Assembly (NCBI GenBank): GCA_964017045.1
Contig: OZ024809.1
Span: forward strand, 26,528,618-26,592,617
Reading direction: 5' to 3'
Origin: Omphiscola glabra
Lineage: Eukaryota; Mollusca; Gastropoda; Lymnaeidae
DNA length: 64,000 bases
Shown: positions 23,715 through 34,494 of the stretch, piece by piece
Numbering within the stretch: position 1 is the first letter of the stretch
How the letters are laid out: each line of letters begins with the position of its first letter
Position numbers and translations under genes: made by a program
The notes under the pieces: generated by a model
Seen by the model: the letters and a program-made list of their open reading frames with translations, nothing else
The model's database searches: none
Told to the model about the DNA's origin: nothing

Positions 23715-26172
23715 AGTCATGGGAAGTCATGTTGTGTTTGGGACAGTCGGGGAAGTCATGTTGTGTTTGGGACAGTTAGTGAAGTCATGTTGTGTTTGGG
23801 ACAGTTAGGGAAGTCATGTTGTGTTTGGGACAGTTAATGATGTCGTGTTTGGGACAGTTAGGGACGTCGTGTTGTGTTTGGAACAGTTAGGGAAGTCATG
23901 TTGTGTTTGGGACATTTAGTTAAGTCATGTTGTGTTTGGGACATTTAGTTAAGTCATGTTGTGTTTGGGACAGTTATGGAAGTCGTGTTGTGTTTGGGAC
24001 AGTTAGCGAAGTCATGTTGTGTTTGGGACATTTACTGAAGTCATGTTGTGTTTGGGTCACTTGGGGGAGGTGTGTTGTGTTTGGGACACTTGGGGGAGTT
24101 GTGTTGTGTTTGGGTCACTTGGGGGAGTTGTGTTGTGTTTGGGTTACTTGGGAAGTCATGTTGTGTTTGTGACAGTTAGGGAAGTCATGTTGTGTTTGGG
24201 ACAGTTAGGGAAGTCATGTTGTGTTTGGGACAGTTAATGATGTCGTGTTGTGTTTGGGACAGTTAGGGACGTCGTGTTGTGTTTGGAACAGTTAGGGAAG
24301 TCATGTTGTGTTTGGGACATTTAGTTAAGTCATGTTGTGTTTGGGACATTTAGTTAAGTCATGTTGTGTTTGGGACAGTTATGGAAGTCGTGTTGTGTTT
24401 GGGACAGTTAGCGAAGTCATGTTGTGTTTGGGACATTTACTGAAGTCATGTTGTGTTTGGGTCACTTGGGGGAGGTGTGTTGTGTTTGGGACACTTGGGG
24501 GAGTTGTGTTGTGTTTGGGTCACTTGGGGGAGTTGTGTTGTGTTTGGGTTACTTGGGGGAGTTGTGTTGTGTTTGGGACAGTTAGGGAAGTCATGTTGTG
24601 TTTGTGACAGTTAGGGAAGTCATGTTGTGTTTGGGACAGTTAGTGAAGTCATGTTGTGTTTGGGACAGTTAATGATGTCGTGTTGTGTTTGGGACAGTTA
24701 GGGACGTCGTGTTGTGTTTGGAACAGTTAGGGAAGTCATGTTGTGTTTGGGACATTTAGTGAAGTCGTGTTGTGTTTGGGATAGTTATGGAAGTCATGTT
24801 GTGTTTGTGACACTTGGGGGAGTTGTGTTGTGTTCGGGTCACTTGGGGGAGTTGTGTTGTGTTTGGGTTACTTGGGGGAGTTGTGTTGTGTTTGGGACAG
24901 TTATGGAAGTCATGTTGTGTTTGTGACAGAAAAGGGAGTTGGGTTGTGTTTGGGACAGGCAAGTGAGTTGGGTTGTGTTTGGGACAGTTAGGGAAGTCAT
25001 GTTGTGTTTGGGATAGTTAGGGAAGTCATGTTGTGTTTGGGACAGTTAGGGAAGTCATGTTGTGTTTGGGACAGTCATGGGAAGTCGTGTTGTGTTTGGG
25101 ACAGTTAGGGAAGTCATGTTGTGTTTGGGACAGGCAGGGATGTCGTGTTGTGTTTGGGACAGTTAGGGAAGTCATGTTGTGTTTGGGACAGTTAGTGAAG
25201 TCATGTTGTGTTTGGGACAGGCAGGGATGTCGTGTTGTGTTTGGGACAGTTAGGGAAGTCATGTTGTGTTTGGGACAGTTAGTGAAGTCATGTTGTGTTT
25301 GGGACAGTTAGGGATGTCGTGTTGTGTTTGGAACAGTTATGGAAGTCGTGTTGTGTTTGGGACAGTTAGCGAAGTCATATTGTGTTTGGGACATTTACTG
25401 AAGTCATGTTGTGTTTGGGACAGTTGTGAAGTCGTGTTGTGTTTGTGTCACTTGGGGGAGGTGTGTTGTGTTTGGGACACTTGGGGGAGTTGTGTTGTGT
25501 TTGGGTCACTTTGGGGAGTTGTGTTGTGTTTGGGACACTTAGGGAAGTCATGTTGTGTTTGTGACACTTGGTGGAGTTGTGTTGTTTTTGGTACACTTGG
25601 GGGAGTTGTGTTGTGGTTGGGACACTTGGGGGAGTTGTGTTGTGTTTGGGACAGTTAGGGAAATCATGTTATGTTTGCGACAGTTAGGGAAGTCATGTTG
25701 TGTTTGGGACAGTTAGGGAAATCATGTTATGTTTGGGACAGTTAGGGAAGTCATGCTATGTTTGGGACAGTTAGTGAAGTCATGTTGTGTTTGGGACAGT
25801 TAGGGATGTCGTGTTGTGTTTGGGACAGTTATGGAAGTCGTGTTGTGTTTGGGACAGTTAACGAAGTCATGTTGTGTTTGGGACATTTACTGAAGTCATG
25901 TTGTGTTTGGGACAGTTAGTGAAGTCGTGTTGTGTTTGGGACAGTTATGGAAGTCATGTTGTGTTTGTGACACTTGGGGGAGTTTTTTTGTGTTCGGGTC
26001 ACTTGGGGGAGTTGTGTTGTGTTTGGGTTACTTGGGGGAGTTGTGTTGTGTTTGGGACAGTTAGGGAAGTCATGTTGTGTTTGTGACAGTTAGGGAAGTC
26101 ATGTTGTGTTTGGGACAGTTAGGGAAATCATGTTGTGTTTGGGACAGTTAATGATGTCGTGTTGTGTTTGGG
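23715..26172. repeat. ~29-bp minisatellite with higher-order structure, about 85 copies
   Basis: The unit is GAAGTCATGTTGTGTTTGGG followed by ACAGTTAGG. Unit variants (ACTTGGGGGAGTTG, ACATTTAGTTAAG, ACAGGCAGGGATG, ACAGTTAATGATG) occur in fixed order. The marker CAGTTAATGATGTCG occurs at 23831, 24231 and 24666, and the variant series between these positions is nearly the same, giving a higher-order period of about 400-435 bp. The right edge joins directly to the dispersed repeat at 26174. Confidence 0.95.
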
Positions 26173-26173
26173 A

Positions 26174-26412
26174 CATCAGCGCTTCCCCAATGTTAATTAA
26201 AAATGTTACTTTTCAAAATATTCTTGAATACACGCGTTTCTTTAAATGACATTCATTAAATGTGACAATAATTATAATTCAGTTATGATTAAAGGAAGAA
26301 AGTTGTTTGAAGAAAAATTTGTGAGCGACTAGTGTGTTGTAGACAGCCTACCGGAAGTCTTACTCGTACTTACGCTTATCACGTGACAAAACAATCGACT
26401 CATCGTAGTCCA
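26174..26412 (+). repeat. ~240-bp dispersed repeat, copy A
   Basis: From CATCAGCGCTTCCCC to ACAATCGACT(C/A)ATCGTAGTCC this segment is about 90% identical by eye to 36407-36645 in the same orientation. Inner landmarks are GTTAATTAAAA, CAAAATATTCTTGAATAC, GATTAAAGGAAGAAAGTTG and TATCACGTGACAAAAC. No coding capacity or terminal repeat is visible. Its class is unknown. Confidence 0.9.
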
Positions 26413-26414
26413 TC

Positions 26415-26492
26415 GTATGTACAGCGTGGTAAGCCCAGCCATAGGCTGGGGTACCGCGCTATGTAAAACTTCTATTAATAATAATAATAATA
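26415..26492 (+). mobile_element. SINE/LINE-type 3' tail (putative)
   Basis: GTACCGCGCTATGTAAAACT followed by TCTATT(AATA)n resembles the GCGCTATATAAA..TATTATT tails of CR1/L2-type LINEs and the SINEs that depend on them. Only the tail is present, directly after the dispersed repeat. Confidence 0.4.
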
Positions 26493-26545
26493 TAAGAACA
26501 ATGTATATTAAACTTGATTTCATGGAAAGGACAAAATATTTGGAC

Positions 26546-26569
26546 GTTTCGGCTTAGAGACTTCATCAG
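26546..26569 (-). ncRNA. Hammerhead-like core motif CTGATGA..GAAAC
   Basis: On minus, CTGATGA, A, GTC, loop TCTAA, GCC, GAAAC. The CUGAUGA and GAAA boxes are the conserved hammerhead ribozyme core and enclose a short, partly mispaired helix. Stem III and a cleavage site were not found, so activity is doubtful. The same layout occurs at 38451 and 40706. Confidence 0.3.
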
Positions 26570-26761
26570 CAAACAAAACGATTAGAAGTAGAACACGTAA
26601 AAGAGGACAGTAAAAAAAACTTTTGAGATCTCCCATGTAGTTGCCAGAAATAGGATTACAGGAAGTTGTGTTATATTCTTTCACATTCAAGTTTAACACC
26701 ACATTATTCTTATATTCCATTGACACAACCTGACTGCAGTCCATCAATTATTATCTTTTTT

Positions 26762-27126
26762 TCACCGAATGCTAGTGTGCCGAAAATATGTTGTGACGTA
26801 GCGCGCCGAGACGAGGCTCAGACGGTCACACCGAATGCTAGTTGGCCGAAAAGATGTGGTGACGTGGTGCGCCGAGACGATGCTCAGACGGTCACACCGA
26901 ATGCTAGTTGGCCGAAAAGATGTGGTGACGTAGTGCGCCGAGACGATGCTCAGACGGTCACACCGAATGCTAGTTGGCCGAAAAGATGTGGTGACGTAGT
27001 GCGCCGAGACGATGCTCAGACGGTCACACCGAATGCTAGTTGGCCGAAAAGATGTGGTGACGTAGTGCGCCGAGACGATGCTCAGACGGTCACACCGAAT
27101 GCTAGTTGGCCGAAAAGATGTGGTAA
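26762..27126. repeat. 66-bp tandem repeat, about 5.5 copies
   Basis: CACCGAATGCTAGTTGGCCG, AAAAGATGTGGTGACGTAGT and GCGCCGAGACGATGCTCAGA recur every 66 bp. The first unit on the left is the most diverged. The 22-residue periodic ORF on plus (VTPNASWPKRCGDVVRRDDA) has no recognised family. Confidence 0.93.
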
Positions 27127-27204
27127 CTTAGGCATGACGACCTATCGTTTACCTTTAGTGATTTTTTTTTCTTTACATGCCAACCCATGTTTTGAGCAGT
27201 AATT

Positions 27205-27315
27205 TTACTCTAAATTTCGGGCTCTATTATACGCGGTAATATACGGTAGAAAGAGAGAGAGCTCTAAGTTTCGTGCTCTATTACACGCGGTAATATATGG
27301 TAGAAAGAGAGAGAT
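27205..27315. repeat. ~56-bp tandem duplication
   Basis: GCTCTATTATACGCGGTAAT and TAGAAAGAGAGAGA occur twice, with GGGCTC/GTGCTC and TATACG/TACACG differences. Confidence 0.85.
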
Positions 27316-27928
27316 GCAGAAACACTACAGAGGAATGATAAACTTGGGTTTTTCACATTGTGCATTGCGAAACTTTCTATGAAGGCGTATTGCGTCACTG
27401 ACCGGGTTCATTTACTACCGGAGAAGCTGGAAGTGCACCGCGGAATTTTACGATATCGTTGTGTTTATATCAGATCAATTTAAATCTATTTTGCAGAAGT
27501 GCTTTTCACCATTTTTTCAGTTTGCGCGACAGGCAGGAATTTAACCACACTGCCGCAAATTAAACTGCAAAATATTTTCATTATTCCTTTTTGATCTTAA
27601 ATACTTAAGCTTTTGGGGACCAGTGGTGGGGGCTCGTGGACCAGTCCGCCTCCACGGACCACCTCTTAGTGGAAACACTGCCCACATCATACAGGCTCAA
27701 TGGATACCATCATATACACGCGTAATACGCCTTTGATACACGGACCTTTATGTTCTGTGATGGCTGATGAGAGACGCGTGATACACAGGCCTTTATGTTC
27801 TCTTTGACCCAGCTGTACTAATATTCCTGAGAGTTAAATAATTTATGTATGATGGGTTTAATTAATCAGACCTAGTCAGGATGCCATTAATCTTAAACCA
27901 TTTGCTAATGCTCATGTGTTACCTGCAG
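27316..27928. other. No gene; upstream flank of candidate exon
   Basis: Unique-looking sequence with no recognised coding region. Confidence 0.4.
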
Positions 27929-28066
27929 GCGATGCGTAACGATGATTGTATCCATTTACCGGAGCACATGGATCAGTTTAACGGAGCACAATCAGAGGAT
28001 CTCAAAAAATGTTTAAAAAATTACAACATTCGGAAAATATCTGTTCAGTGGGAACGCACAAGAAAG
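27929..28066 (+). CDS. Candidate internal coding exon, 46 codons, phase 0-0
   Basis: A possible exon of an unrecognised host gene. Upstream is TGCTAATG, a good branch-point match, followed by TCATGTGTTACCTGCAG, an acceptor. Downstream AAGAAAG is followed by GTTTAAGT, a usable but imperfect donor. Between them lie exactly 138 bases, 46 codons without a stop, both borders at codon boundaries. The peptide begins AMRNDDCIHLPEHMDQFNGA and ends ISVQWERTRK. It has balanced composition, unlike the repeat-derived frames elsewhere. No family was recognised. The frame is also open upstream to an ATG at 27881 in the presumed intron, and stops two codons past the donor. It could equally be a chance ORF or a transposon remnant. 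Confidence 0.35.
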
Positions 28067-28489
28067 GTTTAAGTTACATTTATATTTATACTTTTGAATC
28101 ACAAAATTAGTGAAATATTGATCTGGACACAGTGGTGGGAAAATAAAGTGTATTTAGGAAGAGGATAATATCTGTTCCATGTTCAGAGTTGATAGCACAT
28201 GAAAACCAATAATTCAAATAAAGGGCACCCCACTTGATAAGAAAACTGTAATTGGTGATCCAACAATAGCAGCTTTGTCATTCTACCAGCAACTGTTACT
28301 TAAAATTCAGTAAAGATTGCGCTAAAGGATGTTAACACATCTTACAAAGCGACAAACGGACCTCGACTCAAACCACTGTAACGGAAATTTGAAAGGGTAA
28401 AATTTGGTATAGGCAAGTGAAAACATGTAAGCTGGATAACGTATTTCATCTGAGTGAAGGAGAGACAATTATAGGTAAGGAATGTGAAA
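28067..28489. other. No gene seen
   Basis: AT-rich sequence following the candidate exon, consistent with intron or spacer. Confidence 0.4.
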
Positions 28490-28815
28490 CGGAGAAAATG
28501 TGATACAGAGAAATGTGCTACAGAGAAATGTGCTACAGAGAAATTTGATACAGAGAAGAAATGTGATACAGAGAAGGAATGCGATGCAGAGAAGGAATGT
28601 GATACAGAGAAGGAATGTGATACAGAGAAATGTGATACAGAGAAATGTGATACAGATAAGAAATGTGATGCAGTAAGAAATGTGATACAGAGAGATGTGA
28701 TACAGAGAAATGTGATACAGAGAAAGGTGATACAGAGAAGAAATGCTATGCAGAGAAGGAATGTGATACAGAGAAGGAATGTGATGCAGAGAAGAAATGT
28801 TATACTGAGAAAAAA
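28490..28815. repeat. ~15-bp tandem repeat (TGATACAGAGAAATG), about 22 copies
   Basis: Units of 15 bp (TGATACAGAGAAATG) mix with 18-bp forms containing GAAGGAATG or GAAGAAATG. Open frames on both strands (CDTEK on plus, LCITF on minus) follow from the array. Confidence 0.93.
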
Positions 28816-29146
28816 ATTACCAAACGATTTTCTCGAATCCAACGTAGTCATCATGCAACAACCTATTCTCTCCGTGCGTTTGAAGGGAGGGAGATACAGA
28901 TAAATTAAAGAGTGTCTCCTGCAAGTTCCTCTTTGTTTGGGAGAACAAAATTTACCGTCTGTAAATAGTTAGAGTGATGTCTTGTAAGGAGCATTCTGAG
29001 CCTTGAAAATCCGAGACATTTAATCGTTTTGTAAACTAAAAGAAAAAATGGGTAAAAATCAAAGAAACAACCTGGGACACAAAATGTCAAAGATACATTT
29101 TAAAAATGTGGAACATTTTTGGGGGGAAAACTTCTGTTTCATCTGT
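28816..29146. other. No gene seen
   Basis: No recognised feature between the array and the retroelement. Confidence 0.4.
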
Positions 29147-29303
29147 GTCAAGGGTATGAAATCACTGTGGTTATGTTAGTAGGTAAAATATGTTTAGTTA
29201 GAGATTGTATGTTTAGCTTTACGTATCGTGTGAGAATGTTGTGACGGATTTGAGTAAGGGGAAATGACGTCTTAGTATAGTTGTTGTGTCGGTGGTACAT
29301 TGT
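29147..29303 (-). mobile_element. LTR-like end of Ty3/gypsy remnant (inverted with 30047-30203)
   Basis: This ~155-bp block is the reverse complement, about 90% identical by eye, of 30047-30203. Shared words include ATCACTGTGGTTATGTTAGT, GTTTAGTTAGAGATT and GAAATGACGTCTTAGT. It lies immediately downstream, on the minus strand, of the RNase H coding remnant. The gap where integrase should be has been deleted. GAGTAAGGGGAAATGAC (purine-rich) could be a relic of a polypurine tract. Confidence 0.7.
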
Positions 29304-29906
29304 TTGCTACCTCGGCGAAAAAACTCACACCCTCCATTTCTAGACCAGCAGTCAGCTATTAAGTTATCTTCGCCTTTTATATATTCTACATCAAAATTAA
29401 ATTCTTGTAATACTAACAACCACCTTGTTATTCTGGAATTTGTATATCTGGCGGTTCTTAGATACGTTAGAGCCTGATGATCACATTGTAAAATGAATTT
29501 CGACCCCATCAAATAATACGCCAATTTCTGAATGGCCCATATTATCGCTAGGCATTCCTTCTCTATCGTTGAGTATCTTGTTTCTCTGTCCATTAACTTT
29601 CGACTTATGAACATGACTGGATGGAGAATAGTCTCTAGTTTGGAATAAACACGCCCCTATACCTTTCGTGGAAGCGTCTGTTCTAACTGTACATTTTTTG
29701 TGATAGTCTGGTAATTTTAAAATAGTTTTACTAGTTAAATACTTTTTTATTGTGTCTACTGCCTGTTGGCATTCGGCCGTCCAACTGATATTATTCGGTT
29801 TACCTTTTTGCGTCAGGTCCGTCAAGGGAGCCGTAAGATCGTAATATTCTTGAATATCAATGACTATACATATGCACTGTGACAGTCTGTGCCCTAACTC
29901 AGTCAT
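29219..29906 (-). pseudogene. Ty3/gypsy-type pol remnant: RT C-terminus and RNase H
   Basis: Minus-strand reading gives the thumb/connection end of a reverse transcriptase (YYDLTAPLTDLTQKGKPN, then ISWTAECQQAVDTIKKYLTS). The RNase H domain follows: CTVRTDASTKGIGACLFQ holds a first catalytic Asp. After a frameshift near 29610-29640 comes RETRYSTIEKECLAIIWAIQ with the catalytic Glu, FILQCDHQALTYL with a second Asp, and FDVEYIKGEDNLIADCWSR with the final Asp. Order and spacing match Ty3/gypsy pol. The palm and fingers of RT, protease and gag are missing upstream, and integrase is missing downstream. The frameshift and truncations make it non-functional. Confidence 0.93.
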
Positions 29907-30046
29907 GGGCCAGTGTTAACCATGACAACCAATATACCAACACCAACCTGATTAGTTGTATAATAATACTTATTGTCGATGGTATGTATTAAAATGAAGA
30001 CGTTCTAGCAAACAATCTGATCAATACACTCTTGCTTAACGGCCAT

Positions 30047-30203
30047 CAATGTACCACCGACATAACAACTAAACTAAGACGTCATTTCCCCCTACCCAAA
30101 TACGTCACAACATTCTCACATGATATATAAAGCTAAACATATAATCTCTAACTAAACATGTTTTACGTACTAACATAACCACAGTGATTTTTACCCTTGA
30201 CAA
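30047..30203 (+). mobile_element. Inverted partner of the LTR-like block at 29147-29303
   Basis: Contains CATCAATGTACCACCGACAT, ACTAAGACGTCATTTCCCCC and CACATGATATATAAAGC, the complement of the left block with small substitutions. A normal LTR element has direct, not inverted, LTRs, so the locus was rearranged or holds two element fragments. Confidence 0.75.
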
Positions 30204-30679
30204 TCTTCTATGTTTAGTAGTGATTTGTTAAAAAAAATAACGAAACAAAAATTGATCTTAAGATTTATTTTTTTTAAATATGCCTTTTTCTTTCTGTGGC
30301 CCATCCATGATTTCAACAAGATCTTATCTCCTGTATTTCATCACTTTCAGGCGGTGACACATCGTGTTGGCTCCCATTTTTAACCACAAACTCTGTTTCC
30401 TTTCTCCGCACACCGTCTTTCACACTGATGTCGGAATTTAAATTAAGTTTATCTCAAAATTGAAAGACGGAACAATTTCAAACACCGGAGTCGTGAGCAT
30501 CTACAGACTTAAGAAGGAGGCGGCGCGGCTGTGGAAGAGGGGAGGAGAGGAGGGTGGGTACAACGTTTGATAAAATCCCTTTACCCCCCAGAATCAAAGT
30601 TACATGGCACCTTGCTACAGGTAAACTCACGGCGTGGGAGAAGGTGGTATGAATCAACAAACCTGATTATGTTCTACCT
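30204..30679. other. No gene seen
   Basis: No recognised feature. Includes a purine-rich patch at 30530-30560. Confidence 0.4.
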
Positions 30680-30874
30680 CAGCGGTTCTCAACCAGTGGG
30701 TCGCGACCCCTTTGAGGGACGAATGACCCTTTCGCAGGGGTCGCCTAAGACCATCGGAAAACACATATACTAACAGTCATGAAGTAGCAACGAAAATAAT
30801 TTTGTGGTTGGGGTCGCCACATCATCAGGGACTCTATTAGAGGGTCGCGGCATTAGGAAGGTTGAGAACCACTA
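30680..30874 (+). mobile_element. SPIN-like non-autonomous hAT element with nnnTAnnn TSD
   Basis: Starts CAGCGGTTCTCAACCAGTGG, then GTCGCGACCCCTTTGAGGGA, GTCGCCTAAGACCATCGGAA, GAAGTAGCAACGAAAATAAT, and ends AGGTTGAGAACCACTA. Flanks TTCTACCT and TTTTACCT match 7/8 and fit nnnTAnnn. It is among the best preserved copies here, and its inner words are the closest I can see to the vertebrate SPIN consensus as I remember it. No transposase is present. Confidence 0.92.
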
Positions 30875-31555
30875 TTTTACCTGAAGGGAGGGGGCGGGGG
30901 GTGTTTGTGTTTCAATAAATTTCTTCTTGCAAAGCAAAGATCGGTGTTTAATGTTTCAATAGTTCTCTCAATGGAGCCTGGGGTCGGTGCCTCGGACTAA
31001 AACACAATTTATTTTTTGCATGCTCATTTATTTTATTTTTTTTTTGCATGCTCAGATTTGATCAAATATGGCTTCATGAAGATGGAGTCGCAACGAAAGT
31101 CTAACTCCAGCATTGGATGGTCTGGCAAACTTTTGTTCGACCCCCGAAAGTGTCTTAGGACACTGATCTGGCCCCTGGTTTGAGAAAAAACGTTTGAGGA
31201 CCCCGAGTCTAAAGCAGTGAATACCATTTATACAAAATGTGGTAAAAACATCCTACATTGCTCCATCACTGATTAAGTTTAACTATAGAAGTAGATAAGA
31301 ATTTGAAGTGTAAAGAAAAGTAGAAATGTTTATGGATGCAGGTAATGCAAGGTGGGAAGATATCAAACAGGTGCCACAGGCTAACAACGACAAACAACAA
31401 CAAAATTTGCAATTTCCATAAAACCCGAGGAGCGAGGTTGCAGTTTATAGTGGAGTCGGTTATTTTATTCCGAGAAGATGGCGGGACACAATTATGGGGC
31501 AATAGAATATAACTTTATTCTTCTTGAGACTGATCTTGGATGTTGACGATAACAA
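30875..31555. other. No gene; possible old hAT fragment
   Basis: Positions 31110-31205 contain GGCCCCTGGTTTGAGAAAAA and TTTGAGGACCCC, suggestive of a decayed hAT terminus. No gene was recognised. Confidence 0.35.
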
Positions 31556-31660
31556 GACAACTACTGTATCACCTCAATGACTGTCATGTGACAACTTCTG
31601 TATCACCTCAATGAATGTAATGTGACAACTTCTATATAACATCAATGACTGTAGTGTGAC
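31556..31660. repeat. 34-bp tandem repeat, 3 copies
   Basis: GACAACTTCTGTATCACCTC followed by AATGACTGTAATGT occurs three times. Confidence 0.88.
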
Positions 31661-31950
31661 AACTTCTTGTACAACAAGTGTCTTAAACAACAAGTGTCTT
31701 ATTCAACAATAGTCTTGTACAACAAGTGTCATATACAGCAAGTGTCATATACAACACGTGTCTTAAGCAAACAATTGTATTATACAAGTGTCTTATACAA
31801 CAAGTGTCTTAACTAACGAGTGTGTTTTACAACAAGTGTTTTATACAACACGTGTCTTAAACAACAAGTGTCTTATTCAACAATAGTCTTATACAACAAG
31901 TGTCTTATACAACAAGTGTCTTAAACAAGTGTATTATGCAACAAGTATTT
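31661..31950. repeat. ~16-bp tandem repeat (ACAACAAGTGTCTTAA), about 18 copies
   Basis: Units vary in TTAA/TATT/ATAT and in CAAGTG/CACGTG. Some units are shortened. Confidence 0.9.
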
Positions 31951-33239
31951 AAACGGCACACGGGAAGTAAAATCAATCAAATACCACACAATGCCATTAT
32001 TTATCATGTTTTATCATTATAAAATTTTTTTTTTAAAGAAACAGTCAAAGACTAGTGTAAATGCCATAAAAAGTTATAAAACAGTTAAAATCTCTTAAAA
32101 TTGCATTACAGAAAGAAAGACTCCACACGGAGGCTTCGCACAACGACTCCGCCCCCTTTCCTAAGCCATTGGTTGTTATCCTGGACGTAATAAATTACAC
32201 TGGCGAAGAAGTACATAACGTTTTTCAAACAGTTAAGTAACTCGTCGAAACTTATCACAACTGAGTCTAGAGGTGATTCGGCTCCATCTCATTTGGGTAA
32301 CTCGTGTACTTACTCAGACATTGGAGTAAGTTCCCCTTTGTAAGAAAAGTCACAGTTATTTAGAAGATCCACGGTGGACATGCGTCTTTCGTTGTCTTCT
32401 GAAATGTTGAGTACTCCAATATGCTCTGGGGAAAAGTTCTTTATATTAGCCTAATCTGTTCGAAGCAGATGGAAATATGCCACGATGGTCGATACTCTCA
32501 TGTATTCGATATTTTAAAATACGTAATCGACTGACGGGCTATTGTGTTGTTACTCTCGTTCTTTTTTTAAATGGAGAAGGGAATACACTCATATGGAGGT
32601 CAATAAAAGGAAGTGGGTCTCACACTGGGAATATGATCATAGGTGACAAGGGTACATCAAGTGAAATATTTTTTTAATACACGCAACAAAAAAATGGTAG
32701 AGCACAATACGTGTTTAAAGCTTTAAATTTCTTTTCTGAAAAACTGAAAGTGTCTACCATTGTGAATTGAGGACCGTTTCAAAATTAACCCTGATATTAG
32801 TGGAAATTTTGAGAATCCATGATGTTAATTTTTTTCTTTTTTTTGATCGTTAACATATTGAATGGTCGGTCTACACTAGGACGATACAGATTGATAGGTG
32901 GTAGGGCGGGGGTCATAATTTATGATCAGGTGACCATCTATTCATTAAAGGGCGCGCACAGACAGATATCGATATCTGGTGACCGTCAAGCCCCAATACA
33001 ACGTGACAGGTGGGAGGAGAAAATCAACTTTCGATTTACCTGTTGAGAGAGGCATATCCAGAAAGACACATACATAAATTAGATTTGGGAATGCGGGGGG
33101 CGGGGGGCAGTGGGGGCAACTATTGATAGGACGGAGTATGTGTTGGATGAAAGGAAGACTGTTGTTCACAAGATATTCTCATGTCAGACTTAAATCCGAA
33201 AAGAGCTTTATCTTTCGTGAGCTTCTTCGTGCGGGCCGG
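31951..33239. other. No gene seen
   Basis: Unique-looking AT-rich sequence. Small open frames at 32477-32677 and 32819-33046 show no recognisable domain. Confidence 0.4.
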
Positions 33240-33430
33240 AGGGGCAAACTGTGGCGCCCCTCTTGGTTACACCACTGGGTGGTGCTATGGTGACAAACCT
33301 CTTGGTTACACAACCGTATGTTGCTATGTTTGTGTCAAACGGATGCACTCCTCTTGATTACACCACCTTATGGTGCTATGTTAGTTACAAAACGAGGCGC
33401 CCCTTCTTGGTTACACCACCGTATGTTAAA
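33240..33430. repeat. ~50-bp imperfect tandem repeat, 3-4 copies
   Basis: CCTCTTGGTTACACCAC followed by a TATG(G/T)TGCTATG word recurs, with GGCGCCCCTTC joining units. Confidence 0.75.
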
Positions 33431-34494
33431 GGACACTTAGAGATGGGAATAGCGTCTTTCCAAAGTCAAGGGTTCTCAAATTCCCGTGTGGAGAAAACGA
33501 TGACAACATCAGTGCCCCGGCAAGCCTTAATCCCCTGGCATATAAAGAGAGGGAGTGTCGACGGCGGTCTGCCGGGGCGGCTCTGTATCAGGGGCAGCAT
33601 TCTGGGGCCACTACATATGCTATAAAATACATGTATATTGGTTATGTTTTATGAGTGTTCTGTATGTTTTGTGGGACGGCAAAGACCAGGACTGACCCGG
33701 TCGACACAAACTCTAGCTACGCCACTGGCATCTAAGAGGGTCTTAACGTAAACGTATACAAATAAAATTTGATAGTTCAAATTCCTTGGAGAATTATGTG
33801 TGATGATAGCTCTCCGATGTATGCACGACGCAGCTTCAATAAATTGTGAGATTTTTTTTTAAAAATTAAATTTTTAGTGACGTCACATGCCGGAGTCATT
33901 GATCGAGGAGTCAGGATACCCTTGTTTATTTTTATTTTCTGCTGACCCCGGCAGCTCCTAGATTAAATTTTGGTTAGGTTGTTTTTTTTATAGTTTTCTT
34001 TTCTTTTTTTTTTAAGTCATTGAAGAACGGTTATCTTTAACCGCACGCGTGACAGGAAATTTGTTTAGTCACCTGTAGGTGTGGTAAACCCATGTGTCCA
34101 TATTTGTAGCGGCGCGGGTAATACACCTGGCTGACCCCGGCCAAACATGGTGACAAACAAACAAACAAGCCAGGAGACACGGGTAGTAACAGTGATTTGT
34201 TGATAACCTATCGATTACAACACACGCGCGCGCGCCGATTTGACACGACGAAAGTGATACTCTCCAACCGTCTGTCTCGTTTGTGCAGTCAAATGTGGGT
34301 GTGGTTGGGGGTTAAAAAAACCATAACAGATGAACGTGGGGGGGGGGGGGGGAATGGGATGGGGTAGGGTTCTACTGAACATGTTTAACCTCTCCCCCCT
34401 CACCACACACCCTATGAAATGTTCTTAAACAGTGTAATATCCATGGTGTTGAATTGTAAAAGGTGGCCCCCAAATTTCAACTTATTTGATCCGA
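33431..34494. other. No gene; MITE right end at 33715-33727; poly-G at 34339-34352
   Basis: CTAGCTACGCCACTG ending at 33727 is the right terminus of the CAGTGGCGTAGC hAT family without a matching left end. A G-run of about 14 lies at 34339-34352. CGCGCGCGC occurs at 34226-34235. No coding sequence was recognised. Confidence 0.5.

Noticed and set aside
28342..28903. Overlapping plus and minus ORFs (CDTEK and LCITF repeats)
   Set aside because: Both are shadows of the 15-bp GATACAGAGAAATGT array.
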